DNA from: Closterium sp. Naga37s-1
Taxonomy: Eukaryota > Streptophyta > Zygnematophyceae > Desmidiales > Closteriaceae
Reading direction: 5' to 3'
Length of the DNA: 64,000 nucleotides
NCBI GenBank assembly: GCA_947471745.1
Contig: CANJKZ010000827.1
Span: 46,740-110,739 of the forward strand
Part shown: piece after piece, positions 10,155-20,352 of the stretch
How positions within the stretch are numbered: position 1 is the stretch's first letter
Layout: each line of letters opens with the position of its first letter
The notes under the pieces: generated by a model
The model's database searches: none
Told to the model about the DNA's origin: nothing
What the model saw: only the letters and a program-made list of their open reading frames with translations
Position numbers and translations under genes: made by a program

Positions 10155-13100
10155 ATGGCGACGTCTAGATGCACTGCGCCATTCACGGCGCTCCCCCGTC
10201 GCATCGCGTCTCCCGCGGGCGTTTTCCTCTCGCTCATCTCGCTCCTTGCGTTGATCAGCGTCGCCGCGGCCTCCGATTTCCGTCCGTACCGCGTGCGCGC
10301 GCTCACAGACGCGTCCTTCGAGCACGATACACAGGCATCGTCGGGGCAGACCACGGGCCGATGGTAAGTTGCGTGGTAAACACTATGGCGATAAGCTTGC
10401 AGCCACGTTGCGATCACAGAAAGAGTTTCCAACATTCAATTCTTTTTTTTTTTTTTTTTCCGCACCCCCTTCCGCCTCCCTCCGTTTTCCGTCCTGCCCG
10501 TTCGTCGCGATGTCCCCCTAGGTTCGTTCTCTTCGCCACGTCAGACTGCCTGACCTCTGCTGACTCCGCGTCGCCATGCCACCGCATCCTTGCGTCGCTT
10601 AAGGAGGCTGCTTCTGCCGCGGACGACGTGCCTGGCCGGCTCTTCATTGCCGCTCAGGTGGGGGAAGATCTACTGCAAAGAGAGTGGGAGAAGTTGAAAT
10701 GAGTTGGGGAAGAGAGAGATTGTGAGAAAAGAGTCGGCGACGTGTCTGGCCGGCTGTTCATTGCCGCGCAGGTGGGGACTCCACGTTGAGACGAGGGAGT
10801 GAGAGATGGATAGGACGAGGTGAGGCATTTTCTCTGACAAGACAGCAGTGTGAGAGAAGCCGCTTGTGGGGACTCTACGCTGAGACGAGAGGGTGAGCGA
10901 TAGATAGAATGAGTTGGGGTTGCGTTTTGGCGACGAGAGAGAGCACGAGCCGGAGGATGTGCCTGGCAGGCTCTTCATTGCCGCTCTTCATCGCGGCAGG
11001 CTCTTCATTGCCGCTCTTCATCGCGGCAGGCTCTTCATTGCCGCTCTTCATCGCGGCAGGCTCTTCATTGCCGCTCTTCATCGCGGCAGGCTCTTCGTTG
11101 CCGCTCTTCATCGCGGCAGGCTCTTCGTTGCCGGTCTTCATCGCGGCAGGCTCTTCGTTGCCGCTCAGGTGGGAAACCTTTACAGGGAAGAGAGAGTGCG
11201 AGAGAGGATAGCAGGAATTAGAAGAGCTTCATGAAGAAGAGAGAGTGGAAAAGCCAGACGATTTGCCTGCCAGGCAGGCAGGCCCTTCCTTGCCGCTCAC
11301 CTGGGGAATTTTCCCTCCTTTACTGATTTTTTCCCTCGCGCATTCTCTCCCTTGTTTTGTCCATCCCAGGTGGATGTAGACGCCAACCCGAAGCTGAAGA
11401 AGAGGTTCGGCGTCGGTTCCGAGCCTGTCCTCAAGCTCTTCCGAGACCGGGCCATGTTCTCCTTCCCCCAAGCCTCTCTCCCGAGCCTGATCAGCAGGCA
11501 TGGGATGGGCGGAGGATTGGATGACACAGGAGAAGAAGTAGATGAGGAATTTGAGGGGGAGGGGTACGCAGCAGCAGCAGGAGGAGCAGGAGCAGGAGGG
11601 GCAGGAGCAGCAGCAGGAGGAGAGGGGGATTTGGCGGCGGTGTTGCGGCGGTTTGTGCGGGGGAGCTACAAGGAGGTGGGGGAAGAGAAAGTGCCGGGCG
11701 AGCCGACAGCCATGGATGGGATTGTTGAACTGTTGGCCAGCGCGTGGGAGCAGTACCAGGCGTTCATGCGGGTGAGTCGCTTGGGAGGGACAGCAAAGGA
11801 AGGGTGGTATGGGAGTGGTATGGGGTGAGATTGTTGACTTGCCGGCCGGGGCGTGGGAGCAGTACCAGGCGTTCATGCGGGTGAGATGCTTTTGTTGGGA
11901 GGGAGGGTTGTGAGGGGCTTCTGTGAGTGAGGGAGGGTGTGGGAAAGAGTGACTAAGGGAGTGTTAGGGTAAGAGGACCAGGGGAGGCGTCAGGGAAGCC
12001 GTCTTCTGGGGCTCCCTTAAACACTCAGGCTTGGATTATTGGAACGTTCTAGGGCAGGGGGGATGACGTGGGGGAGGGGAGGGGAGGGTGGGGGAAAAGG
12101 GGGGGGGGGGGGTGGGGGGGAGTACAGGGAGGTGGGGGAGGAGAAGGTACCGAGGGAACCGACAGCCATGGATGGGCTTTTTGACTTGCTGGCGGGATGT
12201 GGGAGCGGGATGTGGGAGCGGGATGTGGGAGCGGGATGGGGGAGCGGGATGTGGGAGCGGGATGGGGGAGCGGGATGGGGGAGCGGGATGGGGGAGCGGG
12301 ATGTGGGAGCGGGATGGGGGAGCGGGATGTCGGAGACGTACCACGCGTTCATGCGGGTGAGTGATGGCCCGGAGTCAAGTCACCCCTCTGCTGTGCCTGG
12401 CCTTCACATGGCATGGGAGCAGTACCATGCGTTCATGTTTTGAGTCGACTCATAACACGACTCATGCGGGTTAGTGATGGCCCGCAGTCAATTCACCCCT
12501 CTGCTGTGCATGGGAGGCCATGCGGGTGAGTGGTGGGAGCAGCACACATGGCATGGGAGCGGCACGCATGGCATGGGAGCAGCACCGCGCGTTCATGCAG
12601 GCGAGATTCTTGGTGGGGAGGGCGTGGGATGCATGGTAGGTAGGGAGGGTGTGGGATAGAACGAGGGTACATGAGGGAGGGCATGGGAAGTTGTTTTGAG
12701 GCTGAGTGGCTCTCAATGGTGTTGACTTCTGAGTCAACTCAAAATTCAACTCAAGAGGATGAAAAGTGTTTTGAGGCTGAGTGTCCCCCCCCATCGTCCT
12801 TACACTCATTCTCTACATATCTTTCCCTCGTTCTCCTCCCCTCGTACTCACATTTATTCTCTAACGTCCGGTATCTCTCATACCACCCTGTGTGGCTTGC
12901 ATGCTTGGCGGTCTTGTGGCTGTCAGCTTCTCTGCCCAATGGCGTGCTTGTCTGTATTCGCTTCCACTCACACTCACTGTGTACCGATTTTCCCCATCTC
13001 CTCCTTCATCCCTCCTAACCTCCGGTATCTCTCATACCACCCTGTGTGGCTGGCATCGCTCGGCGGTCTTGTGGCTGTCAGCTTCTCTGCCCAATGGCGT

Positions 13101-13738
13101 GCTTGTCTGTATTGGCCAAACTCATGCTCGTGTAAACCGGTCTTTCCCCTCTCCTCATTCAATCCCTCCTAACCTCCAGTACCTCTCATACCACCCTGTG
13201 TGACTTGCATCACTTGGCGGTCTGGTGGCTGTCACCTTATGGTTTATTTGAGGATGAGCGCCTCTGATAATATTTTTGTCTGCATTCTCGTTCCAACTCT
13301 GATCATATCCAACTCGTTGCATGCCTATTTTCCTTCGCCTCTCCCTTCCCCGCTCGCCTTCCTCTTTTTCCATTCCTCCTCCCACTCTCCAGTACCTCTC
13401 ATACCACCCTGTGTGGCTTGCTACGCTCGGCGGTCTGGTGGCTGTCTCCTTCTATGCCTTTACTCGCTGGCTGCTCCAAATGGGGGTTGTCTCCAAGGGT
13501 GTGCCTGTCCATCTTTGCTTACTCTCGCACTCATTGTGTACCAATTTCGTCCGCCCCCCTCCCTTCTTTCATCCCTCCCAATCTCCAGTATCTCTCATAC
13601 CACCCTGTGTGGCTGGCATCGCTCGGCGGTCTGGTGGCTGTCAGCTTCTATGCCTTGACTCGCTGGCTGTTGGGGATGGGGGTTGCACCTCCGCGTCGGC
13701 CACGCCGTGTTGTTCCCAGAGCAAGGAAGGCAGACTAG
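10155..13738 (+). CDS. Membrane-anchored thioredoxin-fold protein without CXXC
   Basis: My model: exons 10155-10363, 10522-10657, 11370-11771 and 13589-13738, 298 residues, all joins in frame. Residues 1-40 form a signal peptide (GVFLSLISLLALISVAAA). Then GRWFVLFATSDC matches the first thioredoxin strand, and VDVDANPKLKKRFGVGSEP, then VLKLFRD, the third and fourth elements with a cis-Pro position. The place of the CXXC active site has only spaced cysteines, so oxidoreductase activity is doubtful. An Ala/Gly-rich acidic insert follows, then EQYQAFMR. The last exon gives one membrane span (VWLASLGGLVAVSFYALTRW) and a basic tail (PRRPRRVVPRARKAD), expected to face the cytosol. It is probably an ER-resident PDI-like protein; exact family unknown. 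Exon 4 was chosen because this copy alone has an intact acceptor and the complete tail. Confidence 0.7.
10737..11310 (+). repeat. Donor-side copies of thioredoxin-like exon 2, grown into a 30-bp minisatellite
   Basis: Exon 2 ends GGCTCTTCATTGCCGCTCAG|GTGGGG at 10657. Diverged copies of this end lie at about 10740-10775 and 11277-11300. Between about 10955 and 11170 a 30-bp unit built on GGCTCTTCATTGCCGCTCTT is repeated seven times, its last copy again ending in CTCAGGTGGG. Several cryptic donors are thus present in intron 2. Confidence 0.85.
11810..12610 (+). repeat. Donor-side partial copies of thioredoxin-like exon 3, with an 11-bp minisatellite
   Basis: The exon 3 end (GAGCAGTACCAGGCGTTCAT, then GCGG|GTGAGT at 11771) recurs at about 11810-11882 and 12130-12358 with intact donors. 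Weaker copies lie at about 12408-12474 and 12560-12606, where the donor is changed (GGGTTAGT, AGGCGAGA). The second copy is stretched by about 14 units of TGGGAGCGGGA (12195-12330). Confidence 0.8.
12872..13500 (+). pseudogene. Four acceptor-side partial copies of the last thioredoxin-like exon
   Basis: Copies start at 12872, 13026, 13180 and 13393, each reading TATCTCTCATACCACCCTGT or a close variant (YLSYHPVWL). The first two have lost the acceptor AG (now CCGG). Copies 3 and 4 keep CTCCAG. Copy 3 meets a stop at once; copy 4 stays open for a long alternative tail. All precede the complete exon at 13589. Confidence 0.85.
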
Positions 13739-13777
13739 AACACCGTGTAGAGAGATTTGGATTGTAAGAGTGTGCAA

Positions 13778-14215
13778 GGACGCTCGGCGGTCTGGTGGCT
13801 ATCTCCTCCTATGCCTTGACTCGCTGGCTACTGGGGATGGGGGTTGCTCCTCCGCGTCGGCCACGCCGTGTTGTTCCCAGAGCAAGGAAGGCGGATTAGA
13901 GCAGTGGTGACTGTGAGTTGACTCAAAGGTCTGGTGGCTGTCGGGTATGCCTTAACCCACTGTCTGCTGGGAACGGGAGTTGCACCTCCGCATTGTCCAC
14001 GTAGTGTTGTTCCCTCCCACCCAGAGTAAGGAAGGCGGACTAGCATAGTAGTTGTTAGGGAGGTTGCTGACTAGCATAGCATACAGGGAGGTTGCCTTGT
14101 GGCTAACATGTGTTTCTGCTGGTTTTGTTACCAGACCAAAGTAATTGCTATAACTTAAGAGCCTAGTTTCTTTATGGGTAACTCTCCTCACTTGGTTCAG
14201 CTAGAGTAAAGAAGG
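13778..14215 (+). pseudogene. Stop-side partial copies of the last thioredoxin-like exon
   Basis: Copies at about 13778-13900 and 13926-14042 keep the 3' part (GGTCTGGTGGCTGTC, basic tail codons, AGGAAGGCGGAYTAG). A short remnant AGAGTAAAGAAGGTGAACTAG-like stretch lies at about 14200-14222. They become more degraded with distance from the real exon. Confidence 0.75.
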
Positions 14216-14635
14216 TGAACTAGGAAACCACTTTTTGTCTAACACAAGGCGCATTTGACAGTCGCCATGGTGTAACATTCTTCCAGAAACAGCATTTCTC
14301 CCAGCGGTCCTGGTACAACGTTCCAATAGACAATTTGTTTAGGCGTTGTACAGTTTGACAACATGCTGCTCTCACATTCATCCTAAAAGATATTGTTCTA
14401 CAGCTCGCTTCCCACAGGCTCTCCGAGAACGCAGACACTTCATTTGCAGCTGTATTACAGAAACTCAGGTGTGAGACAGAGCAGAATTCCTAATTAACAG
14501 AATCAACAAATCAACATATTTGCACCTTACAGCAAGCAAGGCGCATTGACTCATCTTATCATCGAGCTCTATATACAAACGCAGCCACCTGACGACCGCC
14601 GCTGTCAACATATAGACGTTTACAGCTGGCTCGCT

Positions 14636-15369
14636 TCAATAATTAACCTGATGCCCCTTCTGGGGGAGCTGGAACTTAGAGTCCACCTCAACAGGCGGCT
14701 TTAAAATGAGAAATTCCTCTTCGTCGTCCGAGGAAAGAGATGGAGCAGCAGCTTCCACGAAATTGGCCTTGCTTACAAGATGATCAGCCCACCTGCGGAT
14801 ACAAGAGGTATTTGGGTCAGGAAGCCGCCTTACACGGCTATCTGGAATCATGACAGATAGGGCTCGGGTTCAACTATAAGCAGGCTCTCCTTACCAATCG
14901 TTTATCCTTTCCCGGAAGGGACTCAACGAGGGTGAGGATGACGCGACAGCAGACGTGGGAGCAGAGTTAATAGCGGTAGAGGCCGCGCTTTCAACTGCCT
15001 TCGTTGCCGTCGAATGCAATTGCTCAATCCTGTACAAGGTGACACCATGAGCACTGTCAGAGGACGGAATTTGAGGGAGAGAAAGGAAAAAAAGCAGCAG
15101 GATTAGAACTCTCGACATACCTTGCTGAGTACGGAGTGAGCGGGGATGGTGCACCAGGAGTCCGTCCGCCATGCGGATGACTGCACAAGCCACCAATGCT
15201 TCTGTCAATGAAAGCTCTCACGGTAACACTTCAGACAATCGTGAGCAGCGGAATGCTACGAGGCTTACGCGTATGCTGCTCTCGCGGGAGTTCGCCTCGT
15301 TTGCAAAGAGGCGAAGCTTACGGTGCTCGAGGGACAGAGAGCGATATGGCTAGCCAGAAGTCCTGCCAT
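14636..15369 (-). CDS. Small four-exon protein, possibly plastid-targeted
   Basis: I found this by splice-site phasing; each exon is too short to stand out. Exons are 15369-15269, 15201-15121, 15029-14895 and 14792-14636 (474 nt, 157 residues). Donors are GTAAGC, GTATGT and GTAAGG, with acceptors GACAG, TACAG and CGCAG. Phases 2, 2 and 2 agree at every join. Residues 1-34 (MAGLLASHIALCPSSTVSFA, then Arg/Ala-rich) look like a plastid or mitochondrial transit peptide: Ser/Ala/Arg rich, no acidic residues. The mature part has an Ala/Ser stretch, then SPFRERINDWWADHL and an acidic run SSDDEEEF near the C-terminus. I do not recognise a family. The introns are short and free of the exon copies seen in neighbours. 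The in-frame joins are the main evidence; expression is unproved. Confidence 0.6.
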
Positions 15370-16535
15370 GCTGAATATTTCTCACTCGTCGAAATCGGGA
15401 AAGAAATACTACAGTAGGCGCTGGCGAACAGAAATCCTGGAGTCCCGCCTCACACTAAAGACTGGTTGAGAATATTGAAATTGATTCGTTGAAGATGAGA
15501 ATTACGTTCTGGAGTTGCAGAGTATAATGCACAGCTGAAGGGTATGCGTGTGAGTGAAGGAATCCGAGGATTGTTCCTAGAGGACTCCGGTCCACATGAC
15601 GTTTTGCTCCTGAGCTGATTGCTGCAGAAGAATGCCAGAGAGGGAACCCAGCCTGAACCGAACCTCGAGTTCGCACCAGGTGAAGAAGGGGAACTGAGGG
15701 AGCGGGACTTTGCCCCGCGCGCCGGGCAGCCCGTCGCGCAACCTTTCGCACCTCGCATGCTGCTTCGGCAGCAGGCGCGTCAGCATCGAGGCGGTTCGAC
15801 AGAGGCGCGGATTAACCTTGAGACTTGGAGCAGCAGCTGCCCGAAAATGGCACCAAACCAAGGAGGAATCTCATTGTTGGGCACTGTAGCAATGGTTGCT
15901 TTTCCCTTGCACCAGAGCGAGCTTGCCAAGCTGGCAGGAATCTAGTTCCCACCGTCGAAGTCTAGAGAGCTGAACCTTCTGTTTGCTCAAACATAGCTTG
16001 CAAAAACATTCCAGTTCCAGCCAAACACCTGCGAGAGTGAATAAACCACGAATAAGCATAGGCAAACCCAGCAAGCACGAACGACCAATTTTTTTGTTAT
16101 TTCTACAGCCCCAAACCACAGGGTGCTTCAAGAAAAGTGCATGAGGGATCTCGGCCAGGAAACTGGGATGGATCAATCCGGGTTGTGATCATCCCGGATA
16201 TCTAGACGTGGCATACTGGCGAGCGATAGGTGAACTCTGCCACTTCGGCAAAACTTCACGTGTCACAAATTCCTCATTTGGCAGCCTCCGCTGTGCTGTT
16301 CAAGGGCTTCCAACAATCTCTCAGCGGGTACAACAGTTCGTGTTATTCCACTTTTGTCATTTACATCATCTATTACACCTATAGTTAGTAAACACTAGCG
16401 CAGCACATCTGCGGTAGGTCTCACACAACTGGCAAAGACACGCTTATATACATCATTATATACATAAATGTACAAAATAACCAACACAGACATGTGACAT
16501 CCAGTTATGAGCTCTTCTTTATACAGTAGGGAGCG
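15370..16535. other. Intergenic, nothing recognisable
   Basis: A minus-strand open frame at 15577-15861 has an Arg-rich start and a possible donor at CACCTG|GTGCG, but no next exon joined in frame with confidence. The rest shows no feature. Confidence 0.3.
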
Positions 16536-19500
16536 TCACCTCATGTGCATAGCTATGCGCATTTGACCATCCCAGTACCGCCTCTCCTCCTCGAGCCTCC
16601 TCTTCTGCTCCTCATCTCTTCTCGCCTTCCATTCCTCTGGTTGCCTGCAGGGCGCGGTACAGCAACATGGAGACGCAGTGCTGGCTGGGAGCTTAGAGAC
16701 CAAGAAGCAAACAACCAGTCTTGTCCTGCCCTACCACTCCTGTCGCTGCTCCTGTCCCACACCTGCAGTGCAGGATACAGCATCAGCCTCAGGGCCAAGG
16801 GAAGCAGTGCCAACAGGGAACTCAGAAAGAAGAGAACAAACAGCCAGACTCATGCTTCCCTACCACTCCTGTGGCTGCTCTGGTCCATCCCCTGACTGCC
16901 TGCCGTGCAGGATACAACAGAGGTCCCGGGTCCAAGGGAAGCCGTGGCTGGCAGGGAGCTTCGAGAGCAGAGAAAGAAGCAAAGAGCCGCACCACACCCC
17001 TTGTGATCTCTCTTGCTCTGGCTGCTGCTCTGGTCCCTCCCCTGACTGCATGCAGTGCAGGATACAACAGAGGTCCCGGGTCCAAGGGAAGCCGTGGCTG
17101 GCAGGGAGGGAGGCTCGAGAGCAGAGAAAGGAGCAAAGAGCCTCACCCCTCGTCGTCTCTCTTGCTCCGAGTCTCTGGCTGCTGCTCTGGTCCACTGCCT
17201 TCATGTGGTGAACTTACCGTCAAATGGTACCCCTATCTTGAGTTAGCAACCCCGCACCGATTCGGTAACCCTACCTTATTTTGGTAACCCTACCATGCCA
17301 TGGTAAGTTGGTGCTGTTCCCTCAGAGATACCAGGGCTGTTTGAACACCCCTTACTGGCGGACAGCGGGCATGTGATGTGGGGCGATGCGGAGCCATGGG
17401 CACCTTTGACAACCATACCTCGATATGGTAACCCTACCTTCATGCAGTAACCCTACCGTGCCATGATGAGCCTGTGGAGCTCCCTGAGAGACCGGGGCTG
17501 CCGAAACACCCCCTGCTGGCGGCACAGCGGGCACGTGGTGTGGGGCGATGCAGAGTCGAGACCGAATAACACCGGCACGTGCGCCACAGAGCAAGCACAG
17601 CCCATACACACCCTACTCCGGTGGGAACCCCATGATAAGTCTATGCAGTTCCCTCAGAGACCGGGGTTGTCGGATCACCCCCTGCTGGCGGCACAGCGGG
17701 TACGTGATGTGGGGCGATGCGGAGTCCAACCCAAAGAAGACCGTACCTTGCTGCTAGTAATGCTACCTTGGTGGTAACCCTGTCTGGATGCAGTGGTAAC
17801 CCTACCGTGGCATGATGAGCCTGTGGAGCTCCCTGAGAGACCGGGGCTGCCGAAAGACTCCCTGCTGGCAGCACAGTGGGCACGTGATGTGGGGCGATGC
17901 AGAGTCCAGCCCAAAGAAGACCGCACCTTGGTAGTAACCCTACCTACCGTGCCATGATGAGTCGGTGGAGCTCCCTTAGAGACCGGGGCTGCTGAAACAC
18001 CCCCTGCTGGCGGCACAGCGGGTACGTGATGTGGGGCGATGCGGAGTCGAGCCCAAAGAACACCCTACCTTGGTGGTAACCTTAGGGGGTGGGTGGTAAC
18101 CCTACCTTGCCATGATGAGCCTGTGCAGTTCCCTGAGAGACCGGGGATGCCGAAACACCCCCTGCTGGCGGCACAGAGGGCACGTGATGTGGGGCGATGC
18201 GGAGTCGAGGCCGAAAAACACCGGCACGTGCGCCACGGAGCAAGCGCAGCCACGACAGAAGATGTGCGTGCAGGCGAGAGACACCGGGTCAAAGGGCACC
18301 TCCTGGTATGACAGGTAAGGAGGACAGGGGGAGAGAGAGGGAGGGAGGGATGAAGGCACAGGGTAGGAGAGACGGGCACGTGGGCGACGGAGCAAGCACA
18401 GCCGCGACAGAAGATGTGCGTGCAGGCTAGGGAGATGGGGTCTAAGGGGACTTTCTGGAGGGGTGGGAGTGTATGGATGGGTGAGAGTGGCGCGAGGGAA
18501 AGGGCGGGAGGCGGGTGGGGATGCATGCGTGGCAGCACAGGCGCGGCAAAAGAGGCGTGTGCAGGCAAGCGACACATGTGGGTCTCGCCTCCTGCCTCAT
18601 AAAGGACCTCCTGGTGTGGTGGAGACGGGTGAGAGTGGCGGGGGGGAGAAGGTAGGAGGCGGGTGGGAGAGGGTAGGAGGCGGGTGGGAGAGGGATGCAT
18701 GCGTGGCAGCACAGGCGAGACTAAGACCACCGAGGGCTCACCACATCAGGAAACCCATGGGGCTCACCAGGCAGACGGGGCAGGTGATGTCCACCTTTGC
18801 CCGGCAAGGCACGCACAGCAACACATGGGGCTCAAAACATGGGGCAGTGCATGAAGCAGCGCATGGGGCAATGCGTGGGCCAGTGCACGAGGCAATACAT
18901 GGGGCTCACCAGGCAGACGGGGCAGGTGACGTCCACCTTTGCTCTGAACTCCGCCTTCAGCAGCAGCTCCGAGCCGAGGAGCGGACACACTGACGCTGCA
19001 ACGCCACTCCCCTGCGCTCCACTCTTCTCAGTTCCACTTTTCTTGCTTCCACTCTTCTCGGCGCCTCTCTCCCCTCGTGGCCCCATCCCCTCTGCTGCAC
19101 ACGCCTTCAAGCTCTCCATTCCCCTCTTCCGTCCATTCCTGCCTCCTCCTTCCTTTCCTCCTCCCAATCCTTCCCTCTCCTCTCCACGACCTCCTCCGTG
19201 CATCCCTCTCCTCTCTCCCTCCATCACAAGCTCTAGATTCGCCACCATCGCAGTCACTTCGATGAGCAATGGCGACCGTACGGTTCGCCCCTGGAGGCGC
19301 CTCACATGATTCACCTTCTCCCATGATTCCGGGGTACCGAGCCCATCGCATACGCTGAGGCACGGGCAGAAGCTCGGGCTGAGGCTCGTTCTGCGGTGCA
19401 CCTTGATGTATTTCTTGATGATCTTATGCGTAGCGAGGAAGCTTATAGCGAGGTGTTCCAGAAGGCTGCTCGCTGCGTGGTGGAGGGCCGCTGGCTTGTG

Positions 19501-20352
19501 CGAATGCCAGCGCGGATTCCAGCCACCGTGTCCGCCCGTAGAGAAGAGCTGACGTGGCGAGAGCACGTGACACATGAGCTGGAGCCCTCTCGCGTTGTGA
19601 CAGCTCAGCAGCCGCGTGGCAGCGGAATTAAAGCTCCGCTCGATGCTGATTAACTCAGCTTCTAGCAACCCAAAAAACTCCGCGTCGCACTGCGCGCAGC
19701 CACCAGCGACATCCGCCGCTGCTGGTGGCCCGTTTTCCGCCACCCCCTCCGCGACCATGTTCGCTGCTGGCGCAGAAAGCGCGGAAAGCTCCCCGCGGGC
19801 GCATGTCGTTACTGCGTCGCAGTTCGCCACGGAAAGCTTGAACTCCGCCTTCGCCTCTTCCCTCCCCGCCTCCGCCGCTGCCCTCCCTGCATCCGCTTCC
19901 GCGCCCCCGTCCGCGTACAGCTCCGCCTCCGCCGCGTGCGGTTCCGCCTGCGCGTGCAGCTCGGCGCGCAGCGCGCGGGAGGAGATGCAGCGGCGGAGAA
20001 TCTTCTTTAGCGCGCGGTAGTTCACCTGCGGAAAGCGCGCGGTAAGGTCTGCGGGAAAGGGTGGGCCGAGGGCGAGGAGGGGGACGAGAGGGAGGGCGAG
20101 GTTCAAGGAATAATAGGCGTTGTCGGACAGCGTAAAGAGCTGCTAGAGAGGACGCTGCTGCCTATAGTCGTCAAGAACGACGGATTCCGTCGGACGGACG
20201 TGTCGCCGCCTGACTGAGTTTCCTCAAAAGTTCCAGTACCATCGAAGCTATCAAGCTTGCTAGTAACAAATCATCGCCACGTGATGTTACTTAGTACCTG
20301 TCGATTCTTGCAGGCGATTCTGATAGCTCGCAAATTCTTTCCCGAATTTCAT
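16536..20352 (-). CDS. NLA: SPX-RING ubiquitin ligase, NLA/BAH1 type (copy 1)
   Basis: My model: exons 20352-20298, 20048-18910, 18302-18106 and 16644-16536, 499 residues, in frame throughout. SPX: MKFGKEFASYQNRL, VNYRALKKILRRC (19-40), FGLLEAELISIERSFN, and a lysine-rich KIIKKYIKVH. The RING is split by an intron after CPVCL (394-398) and continues CTHIFCRGCA and CPLCR, C3HC4 order. The tail (QPEEWKARRDEEQKRRLEEE) is a charged helix matching the paralogue at 21893. NLA proteins ubiquitinate phosphate transporters at the plasma membrane, with SPX sensing inositol pyrophosphates. The apparent stop after LHRLIMAR at 18102 is intronic: the donor AAG|GTAGGG joins the 16644 exon in phase. The insert before the RING is Gly/Arg/Ser rich. 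Introns 2 and 3 are full of RING-exon copies. Confidence 0.85.
16650..17200. repeat. Tandem repeat (about 120-147 bp, four units) before the last exon of SPX-RING copy 1
   Basis: Units start at about 16648, 16760, 16895 and 17041. The last two are almost identical (GGTCCCGGGTCCAAGGGAAG). On the minus strand each carries a CTGCAG-like acceptor followed by GCAGTCAGGGGATGGACCAG or similar, resembling the acceptor and first bases of exon 4 (GCAACCAGAGGAATGG). I read them as diverged acceptor-side copies; the repeat itself is certain, this origin less so. Confidence 0.65.
17332..18064 (-). repeat. Array of five donor-side copies of the RING exon
   Basis: Copies lie at about 17956-18064, 17813-17925, 17630-17746, 17464-17578 and 17332-17400. 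Each keeps the second half of the exon on the minus strand (DSASPHIT, then PLCRQQGV, then RSLREL) and most end near GGTAGGGTTACC, like the real donor. Frame breaks and losses grow with distance. All lie in intron 3, downstream of the intact exon. Confidence 0.85.
18360..18610 (-). pseudogene. Two acceptor-side partial copies of the RING exon
   Basis: The copy ending at 18454 reads KVPLDPISLACTHIFCRGCA, then CSVAHVPV, after a CTCCAG acceptor. The one ending at 18610 has a CACCAG acceptor, starts EVLYEAGGE and, after a frame change, SLACTRLFCRACA. Both lack the second half of the RING. Confidence 0.8.
18757..18800 (-). pseudogene. Donor-side copy of the end of SPX-RING copy 1 exon 2
   Basis: The minus strand encodes KVDITCPVCL followed by the same GTGAGC donor as the real exon end at 18910. 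It lies about 150 bp downstream, inside intron 2. Confidence 0.8.

Noticed and set aside
10955-11170. CRISPR-like array of 30-bp repeats
   Set aside because: There are no spacers; units are directly adjacent and derive from the neighbouring exon end in a eukaryotic intron.
15577-15861. Minus-strand frame with Arg-rich start as a further gene
   Set aside because: Candidate donors and following acceptors gave no clear product; nothing recognisable.
18102-18104. Stop codon TAG ending SPX-RING copy 1 after LHRLIMAR
   Set aside because: AAG|GTAGGG is a donor; the 16644-16536 exon joins in phase and encodes the same tail as copy 2.
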